From: Archangium violaceum Cb vi76
GTDB lineage: Bacteria; Myxococcota; Myxococcia; Myxococcales; Myxococcaceae
DNA length: 45,837 nucleotides
Assembly (NCBI RefSeq): GCF_000733295.1
Contig: NZ_JPMI01000062.1
Span: 1 to 45,837, forward strand
Reading direction: 5' to 3'
In this document: in pieces, positions 15,630-25,489 of the stretch
How the letters are laid out: every line of letters starts with the position of its first letter
Numbering within the stretch: position 1 is the stretch's first letter
Made by a program: the position numbers and the translations under genes
Notes under the pieces: generated by a model
What the model was told of the DNA's origin: nothing
The model's input: only the letters and a program-made list of their open reading frames with translations
Databases searched by the model: none

Positions 15630-16379
15630 ATGCACCGCCGTCTTTCCTCCGCCTGGCTCCTCGCGCTCGCCCTCGTGGGCTGCAAGCACGTCCCCACCGA
15701 GCAGGAGCGCCGCGGCGCCGAGCTCCGCTACGAGCTCGGCCTCCAGGCCCAGGCAGCGGGCAACGTGCAGGAGGCCTACAAGGAGATGGAGAAGTCCCTG
15801 GCTCTGGATCCGGAGTACCCGGAGGCCCACAACGCCATGGCCATCCTCCTGCACCTGGCCTTCAACCGCCCCGAGGAGGCCATCCAGCACTACAAGAAGG
15901 CGCTGGAGTACCGTCCGGGCTTCTCCGAGGCCAAGACGAACCTGGCCAACGTGTACCTCTCCCAGGCGCGCTACGACGAGGCCATCAAGCTGTACGAGCA
16001 GTCCCTCAACGACATGCTGTACCCCACGCCCTTCATCGCCCAGGGCAACCTCGGCTGGGCCCTCTACAAGAAGGGTGACACGGAGCGCGCGCTGCAGAAC
16101 ATCAAGGCCTCGGTGACGACCAACCCCGGCTTCTGCATGGGCTACAAGAATCTGGGTGTCATCCATGAGGAGACCGGTCATGTTTCCGACGCATGCCGCT
16201 ACTTCGGACGTTATCGTGAGGCCTGCCCGGACGTAGCCGATGCCTACCTGCGCGAGGGCGCCTGTCAGGTGAAACAGGGGAAGATGGAGGAGGCGCGGCA
16301 GAGCTTCGCCGCCTGCGAGGCCAAGGCGAAGAGCCAGGTCCTCAAGGACGACTGCCACCGGCTCCTCGAGGCCTTGTAA
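15630..16379 (+). CDS. tgl: TPR outer-membrane lipoprotein Tgl (type IV pilus secretin assembly)
   Basis: In Myxococcus xanthus, Tgl is a lipoprotein with tandem TPR repeats needed to assemble the PilQ secretin for type IV pili and social motility; it can be donated between cells by contact. This 249-residue product starts with a lipoprotein signal (MHRRLSSAWLLALALVGC, lipid Cys at 18), then VPTEQERRGAELRYELGLQA and about six TPR units. Typical TPR bits are DPEYPEAHNAMAI and GFSEAKTNLANVYL. ATG 15630 follows GAAGAGAAGAG; an alternative GTG at 15609 would precede the signal peptide awkwardly. Name based on remembered similarity and architecture. Confidence 0.75.
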   Translation: MHRRLSSAWLLALALVGCKHVPTEQERRGAELRYELGLQAQAAGNVQEAYKEMEKSLALDPEYPEAHNAMAILLHLAFNRPEEAIQHYKKALEYRPGFSEAKTNLANVYLSQARYDEAIKLYEQSLNDMLYPTPFIAQGNLGWALYKKGDTERALQNIKASVTTNPGFCMGYKNLGVIHEETGHVSDACRYFGRYREACPDVADAYLREGACQVKQGKMEEARQSFAACEAKAKSQVLKDDCHRLLEAL

Positions 16380-16397
16380 CCAGAAAGTCCCACCGCC

Positions 16398-16787
16398 GTG
16401 GACCACGTCGAATTCGGCAAATACCTCTCCCAGCAGCGCGAGCTGCGCGGCCTGTCCCGCGACGAGGTGTCGCAGGTGACGAAGATCTCCCCGAGCCTCA
16501 TTGCCGCCCTCGAGGAAGGGCAGATGGAGCGGCTGCCCTCGCGCGTCTTCGTCGTCAACTACATCCGCGCCTACGCGACCGTCATCGGTCTGGCGCCGGA
16601 AGAGGCCATCCTCCGTTACGAGGAGGTGGACAAGGCGACGCCGGAGCCGAGCCCCGTGGTGCTGGAGCGCGAGCGGCGGAGGCGGGCCTGGGTGGCGCTC
16701 GCGGTGCTGCTGGTGGTGGTGCTCGGCGTGGGGGGGTACGTGGCCCTGGTGATGACCGGGAAGGCACCCAACCCCCTCGCGCGTTGA
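16398..16787 (+). CDS. RodZ-like helix-turn-helix protein with one membrane span
   Basis: A 129-residue protein with an N-terminal HTH_25-type domain (about 4-75: EFGKYLSQQRELRGLSRDEV, ISPSLIAALEEGQMERLPSR, FVVNYIRAYATVIGL). A charged linker (ERERRRR) and a single transmembrane segment follow (about 97-118). In RodZ this fold binds MreB filaments rather than DNA. It is much shorter than RodZ and lacks the periplasmic beta domain, so it may be a small paralogue. GTG start, 18 nt after tgl and 9 nt before recO, clearly one operon. Confidence 0.8.
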   Translation: MDHVEFGKYLSQQRELRGLSRDEVSQVTKISPSLIAALEEGQMERLPSRVFVVNYIRAYATVIGLAPEEAILRYEEVDKATPEPSPVVLERERRRRAWVALAVLLVVVLGVGGYVALVMTGKAPNPLAR

Positions 16788-16796
16788 AGGGGATTC

Positions 16797-17531
16797 ATGG
16801 AGCGTTTCGTCGATGAGGCGCTGGTCCTCTCCACGGTGGACTACGGAGAGTCCGACCGGCTGGTCACCCTCCTCACGCGCGAGCACGGCAAGCTGACGGC
16901 CTTCGCGGCCGGCGCCCGCAAGAGCAAGCGGCGCTTCGCCGGCGCGCTGGAGCCCTACATGCGGCTGCGCGTGCAACTCGTGGAGACGCGCGGCTCCACC
17001 GTGCGGTTGGACTCGGCCGACATCGTGGCCGGCTACTACGGGGCCCGCGAGGACCTGGCCCTCATCGCCCGCGCCCTCTACGCCGTGGAGCTGTGCCGCG
17101 AGCTGACGCGTGACCACGAGCCGCACCTGGAGCTCTTCGAGCTGTTGGAGGCGTACCTGGGCAAGCTGGACGCGAAGGAGGCCGGGCCCACCTCGCTGCT
17201 GGCCTTCGAGCTGTCCGCCCTGGCCCAGGCCGGGTTGATGCCCCGCTTCGACTCGTGCTCGCTGTGTGGTGGCCCTCCAGGGGAGCGGCCCCGGTTCGAT
17301 CAGGCCCATGGCGGCGCCGTGTGCGAGCCCTGCGGCTTCCGGGCACGCGACGCGGTGGCCGTCCCCGCGGAGCTGCTGTCCGGGCTCCGCGCGCTGCAGG
17401 AGGGCCAGCGCACCCCGTTGCCGGCCGAGCTCCGGGCCCGGGCGCGCGGGGTGCTCAACGTCTTCATCTCCCACCACCTGGGCCGCCGCCTCAAGAGCGT
17501 GGACTTCATGGCCCAGGTGGGGCTGGACTGA
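16797..17531 (+). CDS. recO: DNA repair protein RecO
   Basis: RecO helps load RecA on SSB-coated single-stranded DNA in the RecFOR pathway. The 244-residue product has the N-terminal OB fold (ALVLSTVDYGESDRLVTLLT, then HGKLTAFAAGARKSKRRFAG), a helical middle, and a zinc site formed by CSLCGG and CEPCGF (about residues 153-182). The C-terminal VLNVFISHHLGRRLKS matches the family's end. The length is normal and the ATG has no competitor. Confidence 0.94.
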   Translation: MERFVDEALVLSTVDYGESDRLVTLLTREHGKLTAFAAGARKSKRRFAGALEPYMRLRVQLVETRGSTVRLDSADIVAGYYGAREDLALIARALYAVELCRELTRDHEPHLELFELLEAYLGKLDAKEAGPTSLLAFELSALAQAGLMPRFDSCSLCGGPPGERPRFDQAHGGAVCEPCGFRARDAVAVPAELLSGLRALQEGQRTPLPAELRARARGVLNVFISHHLGRRLKSVDFMAQVGLD

Positions 17532-17555
17532 CGGGCGGCTTCCAGGAGACGGCTC

Positions 17556-18539
17556 ATGGACGTGGTGTGTGTCGGGGAGAGTCTGGTGGATTTCCTCCCC
17601 GCGGAGTCCGCTCAGCGCGTGCGCGACGTGACGGCGTGGAAGCCGAGCATCGGCGGCTCGCTGGCCAACGTCTCCGTGGGCGTGGCGCGGTTGGGCGGCC
17701 GCTCGGCCTACGTGGGCGTGGTGGGCCAGGACGAGTTCGGCCACTTCCTGCGCGAGCGCCTCGCCGCCGAGGGCGTGGACGTCAGCCACGTGCGCCAGAC
17801 CGCCGAGGCCAGGACGGGGCTCGTCTTCATCTCCATCGACGCGCGCGGCGAGCGCAGCTTCACGTATTTCCGCACGAACTCGGCCGAGTTCCTCTTGAGC
17901 GAGCGGGACGTGGACCCGGCCTTCCTCGGGAGCGCGCGCGTGGTGCACTTCGGGACCAACTCGCTGAAGCTGCCCGAGGCCCGGGCGGCCATGCTGCGCA
18001 CCGTGGAGGCCGCGCGCTCCGCGGGACGCATCGTGAGCTGTGATCCCAACCTCCGGCTCCACGCGTGGGAAGACCTGGAGGTGCTGCGCGAGCAGCTCCG
18101 GATTCTCCTGCCCCGGTGCTCGGTGGTGAAGCTCTCCGAGGAGGAGATCGCCTTCGCCACCGGCCGCACGGAGCCGGAAGATGCACTGCGTCACCTCTCG
18201 GGGCTGGGCGTGGCGCTGCCCGTGGTGACGCGAGGCGAGGCCGGCGCCGTCCTCCTGTGGCGCGGTGAGGTGGTGCGCGTTCCGGCACCCCGGGTCCGCG
18301 TGGTGGACACCACCGGGGCGGGGGATGGTTTCACGGCGGCCTTCCTCCATGGGCTCTCGCGGCGCTACGCGGATGACGCGGCGCTCGCGGAGGCCTCGCG
18401 CGAGGACCTGGAGGCTCTGGCCACCTTCGGCTGTGCCGTGGGCTCCCGGGTGGTGGAGCATCTCGGGGCCGTGGCGGGCTTGCCCGGCAGGGAGGCGATG
18501 GGCGGCGTGTTGCCCCCCTGGCTACGGGACCCGGCCTGA
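17556..18539 (+). CDS. PfkB-family carbohydrate kinase (fructokinase-like)
   Basis: A 327-residue ribokinase-fold enzyme that phosphorylates a sugar or nucleoside with ATP. The N-terminal substrate region VVCVGESLVDFLP and GGSLANVSVGVARLGGRS is typical of fructokinases. The C-terminal signature DTTGAGDGFTAAFLHGL holds the catalytic Asp and anion hole. The exact substrate cannot be told from sequence; fructose is the most frequent for this subgroup. The gene sits 24 nt after recO and may share its transcript. Confidence 0.87.
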   Translation: MDVVCVGESLVDFLPAESAQRVRDVTAWKPSIGGSLANVSVGVARLGGRSAYVGVVGQDEFGHFLRERLAAEGVDVSHVRQTAEARTGLVFISIDARGERSFTYFRTNSAEFLLSERDVDPAFLGSARVVHFGTNSLKLPEARAAMLRTVEAARSAGRIVSCDPNLRLHAWEDLEVLREQLRILLPRCSVVKLSEEEIAFATGRTEPEDALRHLSGLGVALPVVTRGEAGAVLLWRGEVVRVPAPRVRVVDTTGAGDGFTAAFLHGLSRRYADDAALAEASREDLEALATFGCAVGSRVVEHLGAVAGLPGREAMGGVLPPWLRDPA

Positions 18540-18548
18540 GTCACGTTG

Positions 18549-18577
18549 TCGACCCGGTGCGACCCAACCGCTAGAAT
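18549..18577 (+). promoter_or_regulatory. Promoter of the Ser/Thr kinase gene
   Basis: TCGACC (18549-18554, 4/6) and TAGAAT (18572-18577, 5/6) are exactly 17 bp apart. The ATG lies only 9 nt after the -10 box with no Shine-Dalgarno sequence, so the mRNA is likely leaderless or nearly so. Confidence 0.6.
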
Positions 18578-18586
18578 GCCCCCGCA

Positions 18587-20788
18587 ATGGCCAACCCAGG
18601 GGACCCAGGAATCGCGGGTCTCGACCCCGATCGCGGACGCCGCATCGGCAAGTACGAGATCGTCACCCGCCTGTCCGTCGGCGGGATGGCCGAACTGTTC
18701 CTCGCCTTCACCGCCGGGCCCGGTGGGTTCCGCAAGTTCGTCGCGCTGAAGCAGATCCTCCCGGACGTCCAGAAGGACGAGCACTTCGTCCGCATGTTCC
18801 TGGACGAGGCCCGCATCACCGCCGCCCTCGCGCACGCCAACATCGGCCAGGTCTTCGATCTCGGCCAGGAGGACGAGGAGCTGTACCTGGCCATGGAGTT
18901 CCTCGCCGGGCAGAACCTCGAGCAGATCCTCCAGGCCTCGCTCAAGCAGCAGCGCCCGCTGCCCCTGGGCTTCGCGGCCCGCGCCGTGAGGGACGCGTGC
19001 CTCGGGCTCCACTACGCGCACCACTTCACCGACCCCTCGGGCAAGCCCCGGCCGGTGGTGCACCGGGACGTGTCACCCAAGAACGTGATGGTCACCTTCG
19101 AAGGCCAGGTGAAGGTGATCGACTTCGGCATCGCCAAGGCGAAGGGCCGGCTCGGCCGCACGCAGGTGGGCATGGTGAAGGGCACCACCGGCTACATGTC
19201 CCCCGAGCAGGTGAAGGGCTCCGAGCAGCTCGACGGCCGCAGCGACCTCTTCTGCGCCGGCATCATCCTGCACGAGCTGCTGTGCGGACGCCGGTTGTTC
19301 TCCGGCGCCCATGAGGGGGCGGTGATGCTGAAGATCGCCGCGGCGGAGGTGCCCCCGCCCTCGGGCCTCAACCCCCGCGTGCCCGAGGCGCTGTCCCAGG
19401 TGGTGATGCGCGCGTTGGCCCGGGAGCCGGAGCGGCGCTTCGCCACGGGCCGGGAGCTGGCCCGTGCCATCGAGGCCGCATGTGGGCCGGAGTTCTTCCA
19501 CGAGGAGCAGATGGCCACGGTGATGCGCCAGCTCTTCGAGGACAAGCTCCAGAAGACGCGCGCGCTGCTGGAGAGCGCCAACGAGATCGATCGGGACACG
19601 GGAGTCGCGAAGCCCGCCGTGCCGCTCGGTGCTCCCGACAAGGAAGATCCCACGGAGCGGGTGCGCCGGGTTTCTCCTCCGGTTGCGGCTGGCACGACGC
19701 GTGTCGTGAAGTCCCCCTCGGGGCAGGTGGCCCCCCTGGTGGCCCCTCCGGCGAAGACGCCCGCTCCCATTCCGCGCCGGGCCTCTTCCGTGGCCACCCC
19801 CGTGCGCTCTCCCTCCCGGGGAGCGTTCTCCCGCCCCGTGGCCGTCGAGCCCGAGCCCGAGGAGGACGAGGAGGATCCGCTCGACAAGACGCAGCCGGTC
19901 CGCAGGGCCCCCGGAGGGTTCCGGCCCGTGGCCATCCCGGAGGAGACCGAGGCCGAGGCCGCCGGGACCGAGGAGCGCGAGGTGCTCCCTCCGCCCGCGC
20001 GCGCCCGGCTGTCCCCGGAGGCCCAGGCGGAGCTGGCGAAGCAGCGAAGGGGCTGGGGCGGGTTGCTCTTCCTGTTGCTGCTGCTCGTGGCCGTGGGCGT
20101 CGCCTTCTACCACCCGCCGACGCGGGCCCTGATGACCCCGCTGTTCGCCACCGCGCTCGAGCGTCTGAAGGGGGAGGAGCTGCCTCACGGGCCACCCCCG
20201 GCGGAGCCGTTGCCCGTGCCTCAGACCCCCACGGAGCAGGCGGCGGGGGAGGGGACCCAGGCCCAACAGCCCCCGCAGAAGCCCGCGGCGCAGCAGGAGC
20301 CGGTGGCGGCCCCGGAGCCCGTGGTGGCCCAGGCTTCGGAACCCGCGCCGGAGCCCACCCGTGCCGTTTCCAAGCGGACGCGCAAGCCGGCCACCCTCGC
20401 CCCGGCCGAGACCGTGCCGGAGCCCAAGCCGAAAGCCGCCGCGCCGGCGAAACCGGCCACTGCCCTGGCGAAACCGGCCACCGCCGAGGCCGAGCCGCCG
20501 GTCGACGGCGAGCCCGAGATCATCGACACGCGCACCGCCAAGGGCGCGGCGAAGGCGGAGCTCGGCTGGCTCACGCTCCGCACCATCCCCCGCGCCGCGG
20601 TGTTCGATGGTGAGAATCAGCTCGGCACCACGCCGCTGCGCAAGGTTCCGCTGCCCGTGGACACCTACCGGCTGCTGGTGGTGGACCCGGATGGCGTCAA
20701 CAAGATGATCTCCGTCCCCATCAAGCCGGGTCAGGTGACGGACATGACGGTGCGTGTCTCCGATCTTCCCGACTGGCAGGCGCAGTGA
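18587..20788 (+). CDS. Membrane Ser/Thr protein kinase with C-terminal PEGA domain
   Basis: A 733-residue Hanks-type kinase. The kinase domain (about 20-290) has the ATP Lys K55 (VALKQIL), the HRD motif H159-D161 with VSPKNVM, and DFG at 179-181. The APE region reads GYMSPEQ. The glycine loop is altered (LSVGGMAELF). A Pro-rich disordered linker (about 340-480) and one membrane span (about 488-506) follow, then a Pro/Ala-rich extracytoplasmic stretch and a PEGA domain (about 655-733; LGWLTLRTIPRAAVF, GTTPLRKVPLPVDTYRL). PEGA domains often sense or bind surface components. Myxobacteria carry very many such kinases. Phosphorylated partners could be read by the FHA proteins at 27.7-35 kb, but no direct evidence exists here. 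Confidence 0.92.
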   Translation: MANPGDPGIAGLDPDRGRRIGKYEIVTRLSVGGMAELFLAFTAGPGGFRKFVALKQILPDVQKDEHFVRMFLDEARITAALAHANIGQVFDLGQEDEELYLAMEFLAGQNLEQILQASLKQQRPLPLGFAARAVRDACLGLHYAHHFTDPSGKPRPVVHRDVSPKNVMVTFEGQVKVIDFGIAKAKGRLGRTQVGMVKGTTGYMSPEQVKGSEQLDGRSDLFCAGIILHELLCGRRLFSGAHEGAVMLKIAAAEVPPPSGLNPRVPEALSQVVMRALAREPERRFATGRELARAIEAACGPEFFHEEQMATVMRQLFEDKLQKTRALLESANEIDRDTGVAKPAVPLGAPDKEDPTERVRRVSPPVAAGTTRVVKSPSGQVAPLVAPPAKTPAPIPRRASSVATPVRSPSRGAFSRPVAVEPEPEEDEEDPLDKTQPVRRAPGGFRPVAIPEETEAEAAGTEEREVLPPPARARLSPEAQAELAKQRRGWGGLLFLLLLLVAVGVAFYHPPTRALMTPLFATALERLKGEELPHGPPPAEPLPVPQTPTEQAAGEGTQAQQPPQKPAAQQEPVAAPEPVVAQASEPAPEPTRAVSKRTRKPATLAPAETVPEPKPKAAAPAKPATALAKPATAEAEPPVDGEPEIIDTRTAKGAAKAELGWLTLRTIPRAAVFDGENQLGTTPLRKVPLPVDTYRLLVVDPDGVNKMISVPIKPGQVTDMTVRVSDLPDWQAQ

Positions 20789-20803
20789 GCGTCACGGCTG
20801 TCC

Positions 20804-20832
20804 TTGACGCTCCCGGACCCCGTCACTAGGGT
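20804..20832 (+). promoter_or_regulatory. Promoter of glyQS
   Basis: TTGACG (20804-20809, 5/6) and TAGGGT (20827-20832, 3/6) are separated by exactly 17 bp. The glyQ ATG lies 10 nt after the -10 box and no ribosome site is present, again suggesting a leaderless mRNA. No T-box leader is possible in so short a space. Confidence 0.62.
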
Positions 20833-20842
20833 CCGCGCCGCC

Positions 20843-21812
<970 letters not shown>

Positions 21813-21823
<11 letters not shown>

Positions 21824-23912
21824 TCTGCTGCTGGAGATCGGCGCCGAGGAGATCCCCGCGTCGTTCATCCTTCCGGCGCTCGAGGATCTCAAGCGCATCA
21901 TCACGGAGCGCGCGGCCGAGGCGCGGCTGAAGCACGGCGAGGTGCGCACCTACGGCACGCCGCGGCGGCTGGCGGTGTGGGTGAAGGACGTGGCGGAGCG
22001 GGGCGAGGACATCACCCGCGAGGTGCTCGGCCCGAGCGCGAAGGCGGCCTTCGACAAGGACGGCAAGCCCACCAAGGCGGCGGAGAAGTTCGCCGAGAGC
22101 CAGAAGCTCTCCGTGGACGCGCTGCTGCGGGTGCAGACGCCCAAGGGCGAGTACCTGGGCGCGAAGGTGGAGGAGAAGGGCCGCCCGGCGGCGGACATCT
22201 TCAAGGACGTGCTCCACGCGGCGGTACACGGCATCAACTTCCGCAAGACGATGCGCTGGGGCGACGTGGACCAGGCCTTCGCGCGGCCCGTGCAGTGGCT
22301 GGTGACGTTGCTGGGCGGCGAGGTGCTGCCGGTGGTGCTCGGTGACGTGAAGAGTGGCCGTACCACGTACGGACACCGCTTCCTGTCGCCCGCGGCCATC
22401 GAGATCTCCAAGCCCTCGGACTACGAGGCGGCCCTGGAGAAGGCGAACGTGGTGGCGGACATCTCCAAGCGGCGTGCTCAGCTCCTGGAGAAGGTGCGCG
22501 CGGCGGCCCAGCAGGCGGGCGGCAAGCTCATGGAGGACGAGTCCCTGGTGGATCAGGTGACCAACCTCGTGGAGCTGCCCAACCCGGTGGTGGGCTCCTT
22601 CGAGGAGCGGCACCTGGAGCTGCCTCCCGAGGTGCTGGTGCAGGAGATGAAGAGCCACCAGCGCTACTTCTCCGTGGTGGACGGCAACGGCAAGCTGATG
22701 CCGCGCTTCATCGCCGTGTCCAACACGCCGGTGCGTGACGTGAACCTCTCGCTGCGCGGCTATCAGCGCGTGCTGCGCGCCCGCCTCGCCGACGGACGCT
22801 TCTTCTTCGACGAGGATCGCAAGACGCCGCTCGAGAACCGCACCGAGAAGCTGGCGCGCGTGGTGTGGCAGGGCCAGCTCGGCAGCTACGCCGAGAAGGT
22901 GGAGCGTTTCCGCTCCCTGTCCGTGAAGCTGGCCGGGTGGACGGGCCACGGTGGCCTCCAGTCCACCCTCGAGCGCGCCGCCACCCTGGCCAAGGCGGAC
23001 CTCGTCACCGGCATGGTGGGCGAGTTCCCCGAGCTCCAGGGCGTCATGGGCCGCGAGTACGCCCGCGCCGGCGGTGAGCCGGAGGCGGTGGCCCTGGCCA
23101 TCTTCGAGCACTACCTGCCTCGCACCGCCGAGGACTCGCTGCCCACGCAGGACCCCGGTGCCCTCATCGGCCTGGCGGACCGGCTGGACACGCTGTGCGG
23201 CATCTTCGCCATCGGCAAGGGCCCCAGCGGCGCGGCGGACCCGTTCGCCCTGCGGCGCGCCTGCCTGTCCGTCATCCGCATCGTCCTGGGCCGCGGCTAC
23301 CGCTTCTCCCTCTCCCAGGCGGTGGACGCGGCGCTGGAGCAGCTCGGGCCGAAGATCGCCAACGTCAAGCGCAAGGCCGGGGAGCCCGCGCCTCGCGAGC
23401 AGGTGCTCGAGTTCTTCCGCGGCCGCCTCAAGGCACTGTGGACGGAGCAGTACCGCACCGACGTGGTGGAGGCCGTGCTGTCCGCCGGCTACGACGACCT
23501 GGTGGCCGCCCACAAGCGGCTGCAGGCGCTCGCCAGCATCGTGGGCCAGGCGGACTTCGCGCCCCTGGCGGCCGCCTTCAAGCGCGTGGCCAACATCGTC
23601 GAGAAGCAGGGCAAGGACGTGTCCCGCGGCGGCGTGGACTCCAACCGCCTCACCGACGAGGCCGAGCGTCAGCTCCACTCGGCCTACGTCCAGGCGCGCT
23701 CCCGCGTCACCGACCAGGTGAAGGCCGATGACTTCTCCGGCGCCCTCAAGGAGATCACCGGCCTCAAGCCCTCCGTGGACACCTTCTTCGACAAGGTCAT
23801 GGTGATGGCCGAGGACAAGGACCTGCGCGAGAACCGTATCCGGCTCCTCGTGGAGATTGGCACCCTGTTCAATCAGGTGGCCGACTTCTCGAAGATCCAG
23901 TCCGAGGCCTGA
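21813..23912 (+). CDS. glyS: Glycyl-tRNA synthetase beta subunit
   Basis: Beta subunit of the tetrameric enzyme, involved in tRNA binding and overall activity. The 699-residue product is full length. It begins at GTG inside the glyQ end (11-nt overlap, coupled translation) with [15 protein letters not shown]. Further blocks are [35 protein letters not shown] and the C-terminal anticodon-binding helical region ([20 protein letters not shown]). Confidence 0.96.
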
Positions 23913-23919
23913 TCTCGGC

Positions 23920-23940
23920 TGGAGGGTAGGCGGCCCTCCA
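23920..23940 (+). terminator. Stem-loop after glyS
   Basis: TGGAGGG (23920-23926) pairs with CCCTCCA (23934-23940) over a 7-nt loop, 7 nt after the glyS stop. There is no T run, so its role as a terminator is uncertain. It marks the boundary before the next promoter. Confidence 0.35.
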
Positions 23941-23986
23941 CCGGGGGGGCATATGGCAGGTAGGGAATAGCCGGGGACCTTTGTAG

Positions 23987-24015
23987 TTGCCCGGCGTTGG
24001 GGCGGTTCCTACACT
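23987..24015 (+). promoter_or_regulatory. Promoter of the lipoprotein/Tad-like cluster
   Basis: TTGCCC (23987-23992, 4/6) and TACACT (24010-24015, 4/6) are exactly 17 bp apart, and the ATG follows 13 nt after the -10 box without a ribosome site. It could drive the two lipoprotein genes and perhaps more of the secretion cluster. Confidence 0.5.
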
Positions 24016-24028
24016 CCGCCCCCCTTCC

Positions 24029-25489
24029 ATGCGCCCCCTTTTCCTCAGTCTCGCGCTCCTTTCCGCCGCTGCGTGCTCACGAACCGACGCGCGGCTCCCG
24101 CCCACGGATCGCTTCGTCTATCCGAGCGGTCTCGTGCACCGCTCGGTGCCCGGCTCCACCAACGGCGTCCTCTATGTGGCGAGCGCCAACTTCGACCGGT
24201 GCTTCGACCAGGGCACGGTGATGGCGGTGGACCTGGATCGGGTCTCCGGTGCCGGCAACGAGCCCCTGCTGCCCCTTGGCACCTATCCGGCCACCGCCGA
24301 GACGGCGGAGCTCGGGCAGCTCAACGTCGCCCCGGAGTCGTTCCGCTACATCGAGAACTTCGCGGGAGAGATGGCGCTCTGGGAGCGCACGGACGCCGCG
24401 CCCCGGCTCTTCATCCCCGCCCGTGGGGACGGAAACTATCTCCACTACATCGACATCACGGCGCCCACGCAGCTGTCCTGCGTGAACAGTCCGGAGAGCA
24501 ACGACTGCACCGCTGGTGCCCTGTCGCTCGCCTCGGGAGTGCCGGGGTCCCAGGCGGGGCAGCCGCGCGCGGACGCTCCCTTCGGCGCCTTCGTGGATAC
24601 CTCCGGCATCATCGAGCCCCAGCCGGGGAAGGAGGGGGTTCGCGTGTGGGTGACGCACCTGAACCCCGTGGACTCGCCCGCGCGGTCTCAGACGAACTAC
24701 GCCTCGTATCTGGTGGACGTGCCCGCGCGGGACCCCGGCGTGTCCAGCTTGGACTTCCACCCCATGAACGTGTCCGGCTTCCCCGTGGGTGGCACCAGTT
24801 CGGTGGTCGCCGATGAGCGGTACGTCTTCGTCACGGGCCGGCTCAACAACTTCATCTCGGACACCTCGCTGGCCCGGCGGTTCCTGCTGCGCGTGCTGGA
24901 CAAGGAGAACCTGGAGGAGAACCAGCTCATCGATCCTGGCGTGGATCTGGGCTTCGCCGGCTCGGAGGCGCGGGGGCTCGCGCTGACGCCGCGCTCCACG
25001 CTGACGCCCTCGGCGCCCCGGCGGCTGTACGTGGCGGTGCGCGACCCGGACACGTTGCTCATCGTCAACGTGGAGGGCATCGAGAAGGAGTCCGCCACGC
25101 CCCGGTTCACCGTGGTGGGCGCGGTGCCCCTGCCCAACGGTCCCACCGAGGTGGAGCTGGTGTCCCGTGGCGAGTCGCGCAGCGAGCTGGCGTTGGTGTC
25201 CTGCAGCGACGCGGGCGTGGTGGCCATCTATGACCCGGAGGTGGGTCAGGTCGTGGCGCAGGTGTCGGTGGGCGAGGTCAGCGGCACGCAGTCGCCCCAG
25301 CCCTTCGGGCTCGCCGTGCAGCAGCAGGGGGGGGGGCGGCGCATCTTCGCCAGCAACTTCGGGGATGGGCGCATCTCGGTGATCGACATCGCGGATCTCG
25401 GCAGCCCGCAGCTGGCCCGGCTGGTGGCTCATCTGGGAGTCCGTCAGGACGTGGGCCAGTCGGCGCAGTGCCAGGAGGAGCAGCTGTGA
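24029..25489 (+). CDS. Surface lipoprotein, beta-propeller-like, in Tad/Kil-like cluster
   Basis: A 486-residue protein with a lipoprotein signal MRPLFLSLALLSAAAC (lipid Cys at 16). The mature part has repeated strand-rich units such as TNGVLYVASANFDR, YVFVTGRLNNF, RRLYVAVRDPDTLLIVNVEG and GRRIFASNFGDGRISVIDIA, typical of six- or seven-bladed beta-propellers (YncE-like). No catalytic motif is seen. The earlier in-frame TTG at 23987 was rejected because it overlaps the -35 box and would disrupt the signal peptide. Its stop overlaps the next start by 4 nt. It probably sits in the outer membrane and may be an accessory of the secretin; that role is inferred from gene order. Confidence 0.78.
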   Translation: MRPLFLSLALLSAAACSRTDARLPPTDRFVYPSGLVHRSVPGSTNGVLYVASANFDRCFDQGTVMAVDLDRVSGAGNEPLLPLGTYPATAETAELGQLNVAPESFRYIENFAGEMALWERTDAAPRLFIPARGDGNYLHYIDITAPTQLSCVNSPESNDCTAGALSLASGVPGSQAGQPRADAPFGAFVDTSGIIEPQPGKEGVRVWVTHLNPVDSPARSQTNYASYLVDVPARDPGVSSLDFHPMNVSGFPVGGTSSVVADERYVFVTGRLNNFISDTSLARRFLLRVLDKENLEENQLIDPGVDLGFAGSEARGLALTPRSTLTPSAPRRLYVAVRDPDTLLIVNVEGIEKESATPRFTVVGAVPLPNGPTEVELVSRGESRSELALVSCSDAGVVAIYDPEVGQVVAQVSVGEVSGTQSPQPFGLAVQQQGGGRRIFASNFGDGRISVIDIADLGSPQLARLVAHLGVRQDVGQSAQCQEEQL

